Assembly: GCF_000515315.1 (NCBI RefSeq)
Contig: NZ_KI911562.1
Coordinates: forward strand, 1,944,501-2,008,500
Origin: Asinibacterium sp. OR53
GTDB lineage: Bacteria > Bacteroidota > Bacteroidia > Chitinophagales > Chitinophagaceae
Direction: 5' to 3'
Length of the DNA stretch: 64,000 bases
In this document: positions 1 to 7,395 of the stretch, piece by piece
Position numbering within the stretch: the first letter of the stretch is position 1
How the letters are laid out: each line of letters opens with the position of its first letter
Notes under the pieces: model-generated
Told to the model about the DNA's origin: nothing
Database searches by the model: none
Seen by the model: only the letters and a program-made list of their open reading frames with translations
Made by a program: the position numbers and the translations under genes

Positions 1-193
1 CGGCTATCAATCCCACAAAAAAAGGAGAGATCATGGTGGCAATGGCCAGTGCGCTGTAAGCAGCGCCGATCTGGAAGCCACTGGCGTGTAAATGTTCGCC
101 CATATAAGTGCCCATGGTCACATACCAGGCGCCCCAGATAAAATATTCGAAGAACATCATGATGGCCAGCAGGAAACCAGTTCTGTTTTTCAT
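1..193 (-). CDS. MFS permease, nucleoside:H+ symporter-like (5' end only)
   Basis: Only the first 64 codons lie in the window; the gene continues off the left edge. The ATG is at 193-191. The start [20 protein letters not shown], followed by [12 protein letters not shown], is the typical first membrane helix of Bacteroidota sugar/nucleoside permeases of the NupG-like MFS branch. A second hydrophobic segment ([21 protein letters not shown]) follows. It is divergent from the sugar genes that begin at 310 and may import their substrate. The exact substrate cannot be told from this fragment. Confidence 0.75.
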   Translation of the reverse strand, partial: MKNRTGFLLAIMMFFEYFIWGAWYVTMGTYMGEHLHASGFQIGAAYSALAIATMISPFFVGLIA

Positions 194-309
194 TTTCTTT
201 CGTTAGATTTAATCCGTGTTTAACGGTATTTTGTGCGTGTTGAATATAGGGATAATTGACAAGTAAAAGTTAACCGTTCACGATTATTTCTTGATATCAA
301 ACCCCATCC

Positions 310-1326
310 ATGAAAAAACGATTGCTTGTTTTTGCGGCAGCCTGTATGGTTTGTATGGCTGTTGCCGCACAACAGCCTGATAGCACTTACGCCGAAAAAC
401 TAGGCTTCCGCAAAGGAGCCAGGGTACTCATCTTACACGTAGATGATGTAGGCATGTCGTATGATTCCAATGAAGGAGCTATTAAAGCCATGACAGAAGG
501 CGTCGCTACTTCCTGTAGCGTGATGATGCCTTGTCCCTGGGTGCCGGCCTTTGTGCATTATTATAAAGAACACCCGAAGCTGGATGTAGGGTTACACCTC
601 ACACTCACATCAGAATGGAAGGGTTACCGGTGGGGACCGCTTTCTGGAAAAAAGTCCACACCCGGACTCGTAGATGCTGAAGGTGCACTCTGGCCTTCTG
701 TTGCAGCAGTGGTAGAACATGCGAGTGCAGCGGAAGTAGGAACAGAAATCGCTGCACAACTGGAAAGGGCCAGGAACATGGGTTTTGAACCTACACACCT
801 CGATACACACATGGGAACACTACTGGCCAAACCGGATTTTGCGCAACAATACATAGAACTGGGCATCAGGAACCATATCCCTGTTATGGTGCCCGGAGGT
901 CATGCGAAACTGATCAGTGAACAGGCGCAGGCATCGGAAGAGCTACTTCAGCAAATGCGGCAGGCAGGTAAAATGCTTTGGGCCAGCGGACTGCCCGTGC
1001 TGGATGATCTGCACAACGGCAGTTATGGCGATAAAATTCCACAGGAATTGCAGGGCGATGATGCCAAAATACAAGCGTTTAAAACACAGCAATACATCAA
1101 AGGTATCCGTTCATTGCTACCCGGACTTACCATGATGATCATGCATTGTACCGCTACTACAGAAGTATTTCCGCATATTTCCGATTCAGGTCCCGTTCGC
1201 CGGGGCGATATGCTGGCGATGTTAGACCCGGCATTGAAAAAAGCGATCCGGGATGAAGGTATCATACTTACTACCTGGCGGGAAGTCAAAGAAAGAAGAG
1301 AGAAATTAAACAGAACCAATCCATAA
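310..1326 (+). CDS. YdjC/ChbG-like carbohydrate deacetylase, secreted
   Basis: A 338-residue protein with a signal peptide (residues 1-20, ending AVAAQ). It belongs to the polysaccharide deacetylase-related YdjC/ChbG family, which removes N-acetyl groups from oligosaccharides such as chitobiose. Visible metal-site motifs are HVDDVG (residues 43-48), GLHLTLT (94-100) and THLDTHMG (162-169). It is followed after 11 bp by a ThuA gene and then a GH130 gene in the same direction, so it is probably the first gene of a sugar-degradation operon. Family assignment is sure; the natural substrate is inference. Confidence 0.88.
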   Translation: MKKRLLVFAAACMVCMAVAAQQPDSTYAEKLGFRKGARVLILHVDDVGMSYDSNEGAIKAMTEGVATSCSVMMPCPWVPAFVHYYKEHPKLDVGLHLTLTSEWKGYRWGPLSGKKSTPGLVDAEGALWPSVAAVVEHASAAEVGTEIAAQLERARNMGFEPTHLDTHMGTLLAKPDFAQQYIELGIRNHIPVMVPGGHAKLISEQAQASEELLQQMRQAGKMLWASGLPVLDDLHNGSYGDKIPQELQGDDAKIQAFKTQQYIKGIRSLLPGLTMMIMHCTATTEVFPHISDSGPVRRGDMLAMLDPALKKAIRDEGIILTTWREVKERREKLNRTNP

Positions 1327-1337
1327 CCATCATCATC

Positions 1338-2063
1338 ATGAAAAAATTATTATTATCGTCCTGCCTTGCTTTAATGGCACTGATCAGTTTGTCTTTCATC
1401 AATTTTAAGAAAACGCCGAAAGTATTGGTGTTTGCACGTACCGTAAAATATCATCACGCTTCTATACCCAAGGGACTCGCAGCGATACAGCAATTGGGAA
1501 AAGAACATCATTTCGATGTGGATACTACTACCGATGCCAACCTGTTCACTGCCGATAACCTGAAAAAATATGCCGCAGTGGTATTCCTGAGCACCACAGG
1601 GGATGTGCTGAACGATGAACAACAAACTGCTTTTGAACAGTATATCCGTTCAGGTGGCGGTTTTGTAGGCGTGCATGCGGCCACTGATACTGAATACGAT
1701 TGGCCCTGGTACAATCAACTGGTAGGAGCCTATTTCAAAAGTCACCCCAAGCAACAGGAAGCTGTGCTCCATATTGTAGATCATTCGCATCTTTCTACCA
1801 AACATTTACCGGCAGAGTGGAAGCGTAAAGACGAGTGGTATAATTTCAAAAGCATACAACCCAACCTGCACATACTGATCACCATCGATGAAAAATCTTA
1901 TACAGGAGGAGAAAACGGCGATCTTCACCCTATGGCATGGTATCATGATTTTGATGGAGGGCATGCTTTTTATACAGAGTTGGGTCATACCGACGAATCC
2001 TATGCAGATCCATTGTACCTGCAACATTTGTACGGAGGCATTGCATCGGTAATGAAAAAATAG
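1338..2063 (+). CDS. ThuA domain protein (trehalose-utilisation type), secreted
   Basis: A 241-residue protein with an N-terminal hydrophobic signal segment (LLLSSCLALMALISLSFINF). The rest is one ThuA domain, a glutamine-amidotransferase-like fold common in Bacteroidota sugar operons. Characteristic parts are KVLVFARTVKYHHASIPKG near residues 29-47, GGGFVGVHAATDTEYDWPWY near 111-130, and HPMAWYHDFDGGHAFYTELGH near 197-217. Some relatives are linked to 3-keto-sugar metabolism, but no activity can be read from the sequence. It sits 11 bp after the YdjC gene and 17 bp before the GH130 start. Confidence 0.88.
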   Translation: MKKLLLSSCLALMALISLSFINFKKTPKVLVFARTVKYHHASIPKGLAAIQQLGKEHHFDVDTTTDANLFTADNLKKYAAVVFLSTTGDVLNDEQQTAFEQYIRSGGGFVGVHAATDTEYDWPWYNQLVGAYFKSHPKQQEAVLHIVDHSHLSTKHLPAEWKRKDEWYNFKSIQPNLHILITIDEKSYTGGENGDLHPMAWYHDFDGGHAFYTELGHTDESYADPLYLQHLYGGIASVMKK

Positions 2064-2079
2064 AGATCAATCCTTGTAC

Positions 2080-3252
2080 ATGAAAAGCAGTGATTCAAGA
2101 AGGCTTTCCTGGATAATCGGATGCGGACTTCTTTTGGGAGTAGCTTGCCAAATGCCAGGTAAAAAAACAACAACGCCGGTGTCAGACAGTTCCTGGGCGT
2201 TGTTAGGTTTCGAAAAACTCGATAGCGTTAATCCGGTGCTGGTGCCAGGTACCGGCCGGTTCATCGATCCCATACGTCAACAACCAATCTTTTGGGAAGA
2301 AAAAGATGTATTCAATCCTGCCATTGTAGTGCGCAATGATACCTTATACATGCTCTATCGTGCGCAGGACAAGATCGGATTGCCCGGTGGCACTTCTCGT
2401 ATTGGATTGGCATACAGTACCGATGCAGTGCATTTTACGCGATTGGCCACACCGGTACTGTATCCAGATAAAGATGCCTATCAACAATATGAATGGGAAG
2501 GTGGCTGTGAAGATCCCAGGATCATAGAAGATGATAAAGGCATCTACTACATGACGTACACTGCTTTCGATGGTAAAACAGCCAGGTTAATGGTCGCGGT
2601 TTCAAATGATTTGCTGCATTGGACCAAACAGGGACCGGCTTTTGCAACCGCTTATGAGGGTAGGTACCTGAATGCATGGTCGAAATCGGGATCCATTGTA
2701 TCACGGTACACAAATGGAAAGATCATCGCAACAAAGATTTATGGTAAATATTGGATGTATTGGGGCGATAAATTCATTTATGCAGCTACTTCAGATGACC
2801 TGGTTCACTGGACTCCTGTTGAAATGGATACCGGTGAACAACCTTCGGCTCCTTTAAAGGGAGAAGCGAAACAAACGCCACGGTTAAAAATTGTGGTGGC
2901 TACACGCGATGGTAAATTCGACTGCGATCTTGTAGAATCCGGCCCACCTGCCATGCTTACAGACAGCGGCATTTTGCTGATCTATAACAGCCGCAATATT
3001 CCTGCCATCGGCGATACGAGTTTGCCCGAAGGCACTTATGCAGCAGGACAGGCATTATTAAATAAAAACAACCCTTTGCAATTGAACAAAAGGTTGTCGA
3101 ATCATTTCATGCACCCCGATAAGCCTTATGAAATCAATGGCCAGGTAAACCGGGTATGTTTTTTAGAGGGATTGGCTCAATTCCATAACCAGTGGTTTTT
3201 GTATTATGGCACAGCCGATTCCAAAATAGCAGTAGCGAGGTCCAGTTATTAA
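2080..3252 (+). CDS. GH130-family glycoside phosphorylase/hydrolase, probable lipoprotein
   Basis: A five-bladed beta-propeller carbohydrate enzyme of about 390 residues. The diagnostic GH130 block GCEDPRI is at residues 142-148, after NPAIVVRNDTLYMLYRAQDK. GH130 members phosphorolyse or hydrolyse beta-mannosides. The ATG at 2080 is used instead of the in-frame TTG at 2074. The N-terminus has a hydrophobic stretch ending GVACQ, an imperfect lipobox, so the protein is probably exported and lipidated. It is the last gene of the three-gene sugar operon and converges on metZ with a 22-bp gap. The substrate is unknown; GH43 was considered but lacks this signature. Confidence 0.85.
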   Translation: MKSSDSRRLSWIIGCGLLLGVACQMPGKKTTTPVSDSSWALLGFEKLDSVNPVLVPGTGRFIDPIRQQPIFWEEKDVFNPAIVVRNDTLYMLYRAQDKIGLPGGTSRIGLAYSTDAVHFTRLATPVLYPDKDAYQQYEWEGGCEDPRIIEDDKGIYYMTYTAFDGKTARLMVAVSNDLLHWTKQGPAFATAYEGRYLNAWSKSGSIVSRYTNGKIIATKIYGKYWMYWGDKFIYAATSDDLVHWTPVEMDTGEQPSAPLKGEAKQTPRLKIVVATRDGKFDCDLVESGPPAMLTDSGILLIYNSRNIPAIGDTSLPEGTYAAGQALLNKNNPLQLNKRLSNHFMHPDKPYEINGQVNRVCFLEGLAQFHNQWFLYYGTADSKIAVARSSY

Positions 3253-3274
3253 TTGTGCACGTAATTCCTATGCA

Positions 3275-4441
3275 TCAGCATTTTTCCAATGCCTGCAAAA
3301 TATCCTCGAGGATATCGTCTTTGTGCTCAAGACCAACGCTGATGCGGATCAGTCCGGGCGTAATATTCACGGCCTGCCTTTCTTCTTCGCTAAGCTTGGC
3401 ATGCGTGGTGCTCGCAGGATGCGAAGCAATGCTGCGTGTATCGCCGAGGTTGGCAGTCAATGATAAAATATCGAGCGCATCAAGGAACTTGCGGCCTGCT
3501 TCAACGCCTCCTTTCAGTTCAAAACATACGATCCCGCCACCGTTCTGCATTTGCTTTATAGCAATTGCATGCTGGGGATGACTTTTAAGGAAAGGATATT
3601 TGAGCCAGCTCAGCTTCGGATGTTTCTCGAGCTTTTCTGCGATATAGTGTGCATTGGCTGCATGGCGTTCCATGCGCACTTCGAGGGTTTCCATGCTGCG
3701 GCTCAATACCCATGCATTGAAAGGAGAGAGGGCGGGGCCGGTACTGCGGCAAAAAAGATAAATATCCTTGATCAGATCTTTGCGGCCAACTACCACACCA
3801 CCCAAAACGCGTCCCTGTCCGTCGAGCCACTTGGTGGCGGAATGCACCACAAGATCAGCGCCATAGGCAATGGGCTGTTGAGCCACCGGGGTAGCGAAGC
3901 AATTATCTACATTCAGGATGATCTTATGCTTTTTAGCCAATTTGCCGATCATTTCCAGGTCCAGTATGTCAAGCCCCGGGTTGGTGGGCGTTTCAAGGTA
4001 GATCATCTTTGTATTGGGCCGGATGGCAGCTTCCCATTCGGCTTCAGTAGCCGTGGCGCTCACATAACTATGTTCAATGCCGAATTTGGGCAGGTATTTG
4101 GCAATCACCGTATGGGTGCTGCCGAAAATGGCATTGCATGACAGGAGATGGTCGCCCTGCTTCATCAAAGCCATGAAAGAGCCAAACACCGCGCTCATGC
4201 CCGATGCAGTGGCAAAGCCGGCTTCAGCGCCTTCCAGAACACAGACCCTGTCGGTAAACTCCTGTACACTGGGGTTGCTGAAACGACTGTAAATATTGTC
4301 GTCTGTTTCATCGGCAAAAGCAGCCCGCATCTCTTCTGCATTATCAAATGAAAAGCTACTGGTAAGGAACACAGGGGAGGAATGTTCCATTTCATTTGTC
4401 TGGTCAACACGGGTGCGGATGGCTTTGGTTTGAGGCCTCAT
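3275..4441 (-). CDS. metZ: O-acyl-homoserine sulfhydrylase / trans-sulfuration enzyme
   Basis: A PLP-dependent Cys/Met metabolism enzyme of 388 residues. The PLP lysine is K204 in HSATKWLDGQGRVLGG, the wording typical of O-succinyl/O-acetyl-homoserine sulfhydrylases. Other PLP-site blocks are SRFSNPSV, ATASGMSA and YLETPTNPG. The start at 4441 (MRPQTKAIRTRVDQTNEMEH) is chosen because the upstream extension has no family resemblance and a promoter -7 element lies at 4466-4473. It is divergent from metX, so the pair should make O-acetylhomoserine and then homocysteine. Cystathionine gamma-synthase activity cannot be excluded. Confidence 0.88.
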   Translation of the reverse strand: MRPQTKAIRTRVDQTNEMEHSSPVFLTSSFSFDNAEEMRAAFADETDDNIYSRFSNPSVQEFTDRVCVLEGAEAGFATASGMSAVFGSFMALMKQGDHLLSCNAIFGSTHTVIAKYLPKFGIEHSYVSATATEAEWEAAIRPNTKMIYLETPTNPGLDILDLEMIGKLAKKHKIILNVDNCFATPVAQQPIAYGADLVVHSATKWLDGQGRVLGGVVVGRKDLIKDIYLFCRSTGPALSPFNAWVLSRSMETLEVRMERHAANAHYIAEKLEKHPKLSWLKYPFLKSHPQHAIAIKQMQNGGGIVCFELKGGVEAGRKFLDALDILSLTANLGDTRSIASHPASTTHAKLSEEERQAVNITPGLIRISVGLEHKDDILEDILQALEKC

Positions 4442-4465
4442 GGGACGATTTTTGAAATATTTATG

Positions 4466-4473
4466 CAAATGTA
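4466..4473 (-). promoter_or_regulatory. metZ promoter -7 element (TACATTTG)
   Basis: On the minus strand this reads TACATTTG, a perfect match to the Bacteroidota -7 consensus TAnnTTTG. It lies 25 nt before the metZ ATG at 4441. No clear -33 TTG is visible at the usual distance. On the other strand TATTTTG at 4489-4495 is a weaker candidate for metX, which favours the metX start at 4519. Confidence 0.5.
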
Positions 4474-4518
4474 ACTCAACCATGCCCTTATTTTGCGTTG
4501 AAATGCGGAATTATCAGT

Positions 4519-5535
4519 ATGAATGTGTTTAACTACCCCCAGCCCTTTACGCTCGAAAACGGAGTCGTTTTGCCCGAATTGCAGATTGCTTACCACACAT
4601 ATGGCAAGCTGAATGCCGATGGAAGCAATGTGGTATGGGTTTGTCATGCACTGACGGCTAATTCGGATTGTGTTGATTGGTGGAAGGGATTGATAGGTCC
4701 TTCCTGCCTCATCGACCCGGAGGAATACTTTATTGTTTGCGCCAATATATTAGGCTCCTGCTACGGAACCACCGGTCCAACAAGTATCAACCCCAAAACA
4801 GGAGCGCCTTATTATTCCGATTTTCCCACCGTTACCATCCGCGATATGGTAAAAGCCCATATCCTGCTGCGGGAAGCCCTGGGCATTGAAAAGATCGGTT
4901 TACTGATGGGCGGCAGCATGGGCGGTTACCAGGTGTTGGAATGGTGTATGATGGAACCCCGCAGGATCGAAAAATCCTTCCTGATTGCCACATCGCCTTC
5001 GGAAAGTGCCTGGGGCGTGGCAGTACATACAGCGCAACGGCTGGCGATTGAAGCCGATAATACCTGGCGCAACCACGATGCACATGCAGGTGCACAGGGA
5101 CTCAAAGCCGCAAGGGCCATCGGCATGCTCACCTACCGCAACTATGGCATTTTCCAGGATACACAAACGGATCCCGACCCGGAGAAAATCGATCATTTCA
5201 GGGCTTCTTCCTATATCCAATACCAGGGCGAAAAACTGGCGAAGCGCTTCAATGCGTTCAGTTACTGGCTGCTGACCAAATCGATGGACAGTCACCACCT
5301 GGCCAGGGGAAGGGGCGGCGATCTGATCAGCGCATTGAATACCATTCAACAACCAACATTGATCATTGGTATCGATAGTGATATACTTTGTCCGTTGGCA
5401 GAGCAAAGATTCATGGCCGAACACATTCCGCATGCATCATTGATAGAGATCGGCTCTTCTTACGGACACGATGGCTTTATTATTGAAGCGAAGCAGATCA
5501 CGGAGCATTTAAGTCATTGGCTGAAGCGTTGCTAG
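4519..5535 (+). CDS. metX: homoserine O-acetyltransferase
   Basis: An alpha/beta-hydrolase-fold acyltransferase of 338 residues acting on homoserine with acetyl-CoA in methionine synthesis. The nucleophile elbow is GGSMGG (serine at about residue 133). The catalytic Asp is in GIDSDILCP and the His in SSYGHDGF near the C-terminus. PYYSDFPTVTIRDMV is also a MetX block. An upstream in-frame ATG at 4498 exists, but the 4519 start begins MNVFNYPQPFTLENG like the family and leaves room for the divergent promoters. Succinyl-CoA use cannot be ruled out from sequence alone. Confidence 0.92.
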   Translation: MNVFNYPQPFTLENGVVLPELQIAYHTYGKLNADGSNVVWVCHALTANSDCVDWWKGLIGPSCLIDPEEYFIVCANILGSCYGTTGPTSINPKTGAPYYSDFPTVTIRDMVKAHILLREALGIEKIGLLMGGSMGGYQVLEWCMMEPRRIEKSFLIATSPSESAWGVAVHTAQRLAIEADNTWRNHDAHAGAQGLKAARAIGMLTYRNYGIFQDTQTDPDPEKIDHFRASSYIQYQGEKLAKRFNAFSYWLLTKSMDSHHLARGRGGDLISALNTIQQPTLIIGIDSDILCPLAEQRFMAEHIPHASLIEIGSSYGHDGFIIEAKQITEHLSHWLKRC

Positions 5536-5599
5536 ATGTCAGATTGTAAACAAAAGAATTCTAACAACTAATTTAAGTAGCTTTACAAAAAACGATTTC

Positions 5600-5779
5600 A
5601 TGGGCATCTTGCGGCAGTTGGCAGAATACCTCTATATCAAGAAAAGAGATCCGAAAGAACCACTCACCAAGTGGATGAAATATATGCATGGCATGAACCG
5701 CATATCGCTCATCATGTTCATCATAGTGCTGATCATTGCTATTTTCAAACTCCTGATCTTACCGTTATTGCGACACTAG
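5600..5779 (+). CDS. small single-pass membrane protein (DUF6728-like)
   Basis: A 59-residue open frame starting MGILRQLAEYLYIKKRDP, with KYMHGMNRIS at 27-36 followed by one strongly hydrophobic helix (about residues 35-57). The pattern of an amphipathic start, an HGMNRIS motif and a C-terminal membrane helix matches a small conserved Bacteroidota family that I recall as DUF6728; its function is unknown. A TAGCTTTA -7-like element lies at 5578-5585. Its stop overlaps the 3' end of lpxB on the other strand by 15 bp. Confidence 0.7.
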   Translation: MGILRQLAEYLYIKKRDPKEPLTKWMKYMHGMNRISLIMFIIVLIIAIFKLLILPLLRH

Positions 5780-6877
5780 CGCAAACCGGTGTATGATGGT
5801 AGCAGCTTGTTCCGAAGCGTTGCCTCCTTCAGACAACAATGCTTTCAGCCTGGCATAATCTTCTTTTAATATTTGCAGATGCCGTTCATCGGTCAGCAGC
5901 AGGCGAAGTTCGCGGATGAGGTTGGGAACCGTGAGATCATCCTGTATGAGTTCTTTCACTACTGGTTTATCCATGATGAGGTTCACCAGTGAAATGTATT
6001 TTATTTTGATCAACTGTTTGGCGATCTGGTAACTGATATTGCTTCCTTTGTAACAAACCACTTCGGGTACGCCGAAGAGCGCAGTTTCTAAAGTAGCAGT
6101 GCCACTGGTAACCAGCGCGGCACGGGCCTGCAACAACAAAGAATAAGTTTCGTTGCGAACAACCGATACATTCGAACAGGGAGCAAGGAAGGGGGCGTAA
6201 AAACTTTCATCCTGTCCGGGTGCCTGCGCTACTACAAACTGGTAATCCGGAAAATGGGCCGCCACTTCCAGCATAATGGGAAGCTTCTTGCTGATCTCCT
6301 GTTTGCGGCTTCCGGGCAACAAAGCAATGATCTTTTTTTCGCTGCTGTGTCCACCGCGGGAAGCAATGGCCCGGTTCACTACTTCTACCAATGGATGGCC
6401 TACATAATCTACGGCCCAGTTCCATTTCGTACGGTAATAATCTTTCTCAAAGGGTAGTATGCAAAGCATTTTGTCGATGCTTTGTTTCATCTTTTTCACC
6501 CTGTTCTCTTTCCATGCCCATACCTGCGGCGAGATATAATACACCACTTTGAACCCCTGCTTTTTGGCCCAATGCGCGATGCGGAGGTTGAAGCCGGGAT
6601 AATCGATGAGTACCAGCACATCGGGACGATAAGCGAGGATATCCTGTTTGCAGAACCGGATATTACCCAGGATCGTAGGCAGGTTCATAACCACTTCTGC
6701 AAAACCCATGAATGCCAGGTCACGGTAATGCTTGACCAGTGTGGCCCCTGCAGCCTGCATGAGATCGCCTCCCCAACAGCGGATATCGGCCGAAGCATCT
6801 TTTTGTAATAATTGTTTGATGAGGTTGCTGCCGTGCAGATCGCCACTGGCTTCGCCTGCAATAAGATAGTATTTCAT
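5765..6877 (-). CDS. lpxB: lipid-A-disaccharide synthase
   Basis: A 370-residue GT19 glycosyltransferase that joins UDP-diacylglucosamine and lipid X in lipid A synthesis at the inner membrane. The start MKYYLIAGEASGDLHGSNL at 6877 is the family N-terminus; an in-frame ATG 19 codons upstream adds unrelated residues. Other family blocks are YYISPQVWAWKENRVKKMK, ILPFEKDYY, YVGHPLVE and LLPGSRKQEISKKLP. Length is as expected. Confidence 0.95.
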   Translation of the reverse strand: MKYYLIAGEASGDLHGSNLIKQLLQKDASADIRCWGGDLMQAAGATLVKHYRDLAFMGFAEVVMNLPTILGNIRFCKQDILAYRPDVLVLIDYPGFNLRIAHWAKKQGFKVVYYISPQVWAWKENRVKKMKQSIDKMLCILPFEKDYYRTKWNWAVDYVGHPLVEVVNRAIASRGGHSSEKKIIALLPGSRKQEISKKLPIMLEVAAHFPDYQFVVAQAPGQDESFYAPFLAPCSNVSVVRNETYSLLLQARAALVTSGTATLETALFGVPEVVCYKGSNISYQIAKQLIKIKYISLVNLIMDKPVVKELIQDDLTVPNLIRELRLLLTDERHLQILKEDYARLKALLSEGGNASEQAATIIHRFALVSQ

Positions 6878-6953
6878 CGGGCTGCAAAATACCGCTTTCA
6901 AAAGATTGTATGAGACTGTTTTTGCTGGAAGCAAATGTTAATGGATTTTTAAA

Positions 6954-6998
6954 AACTAAAAAAATAGTTGTTTAACTAAATAAATAGTTTTATGTTTG
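6954..6998 (+). promoter_or_regulatory. blaI promoter with two BlaI-type operator dyads
   Basis: Two 16-bp inverted repeats AACTA-N6-TAGTT lie at 6954-6969 and 6974-6989; their centres are exactly 20 bp apart, about two helical turns. They are followed directly by TATGTTTG (6991-6998), a perfect TAnnTTTG -7 element. A TTG at 6968-6970 sits 20 nt before it as the -33 element, inside the first dyad. A repressor bound here would cover the promoter, so the blaI-M56 operon is probably autoregulated. Confidence 0.72.
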
Positions 6999-7021
6999 GA
7001 TTCAATTAACACATCCCCCTA

Positions 7022-7384
7022 ATGAGATCCTTAACAAAAGCAGAAGAACAGATCATGCAGAGCATCTGGCGGCTCAACAAAGCATTCCTCAAAGACATTG
7101 TGGAAGCACAGCCGGAACCACGGCCTCATTCCAATACGGTAGCCACCATTGTGAAAATACTGGTTGATAAAGGCTTTGTAGGCATTACGCCAATTGGCAG
7201 GGTACACCAGTATTATCCGCTGGTATCGAAAGAGGAGTACTCATCCAGTTATATCCGTAACATGGTGGAGGGCTACTTCGAAGGTTCTTTCAGCAACGCT
7301 GTTTCTTTTATGTTGAAACAGAAAGATATCAGTGTGAAAGAATTGGAGTTACTGCTGCAACAGCTCAAAAATAAAAAATCATAA
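7022..7384 (+). CDS. BlaI/MecI-family transcriptional repressor
   Basis: A 120-residue winged-helix repressor. The N-terminus LTKAEEQIMQSIWRLNKAFLKDIVEA and the segment HSNTVATIVKILVDKGFVG form the BlaI helix-turn-helix. The C-terminal part is the dimerisation region that M56 peptidases cleave in the BlaR1-BlaI system. It is followed 11 bp later by an M56 membrane peptidase, the usual partner, and preceded by twin dyad operators at 6954-6989. What it controls beyond its own operon is unknown; a beta-lactamase gene is not present here. Confidence 0.9.
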   Translation: MRSLTKAEEQIMQSIWRLNKAFLKDIVEAQPEPRPHSNTVATIVKILVDKGFVGITPIGRVHQYYPLVSKEEYSSSYIRNMVEGYFEGSFSNAVSFMLKQKDISVKELELLLQQLKNKKS

Positions 7385-7395
7385 AACCCTTTGCC

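Noticed and set aside
2080..3252. GH43 assignment
   Set aside because: The GCEDPRI signature and overall pattern fit GH130 better.
4900..5433. Long minus-strand open frame opposite metX
   Set aside because: It is the reverse shadow of a clearly coding gene and has no recognisable domain.
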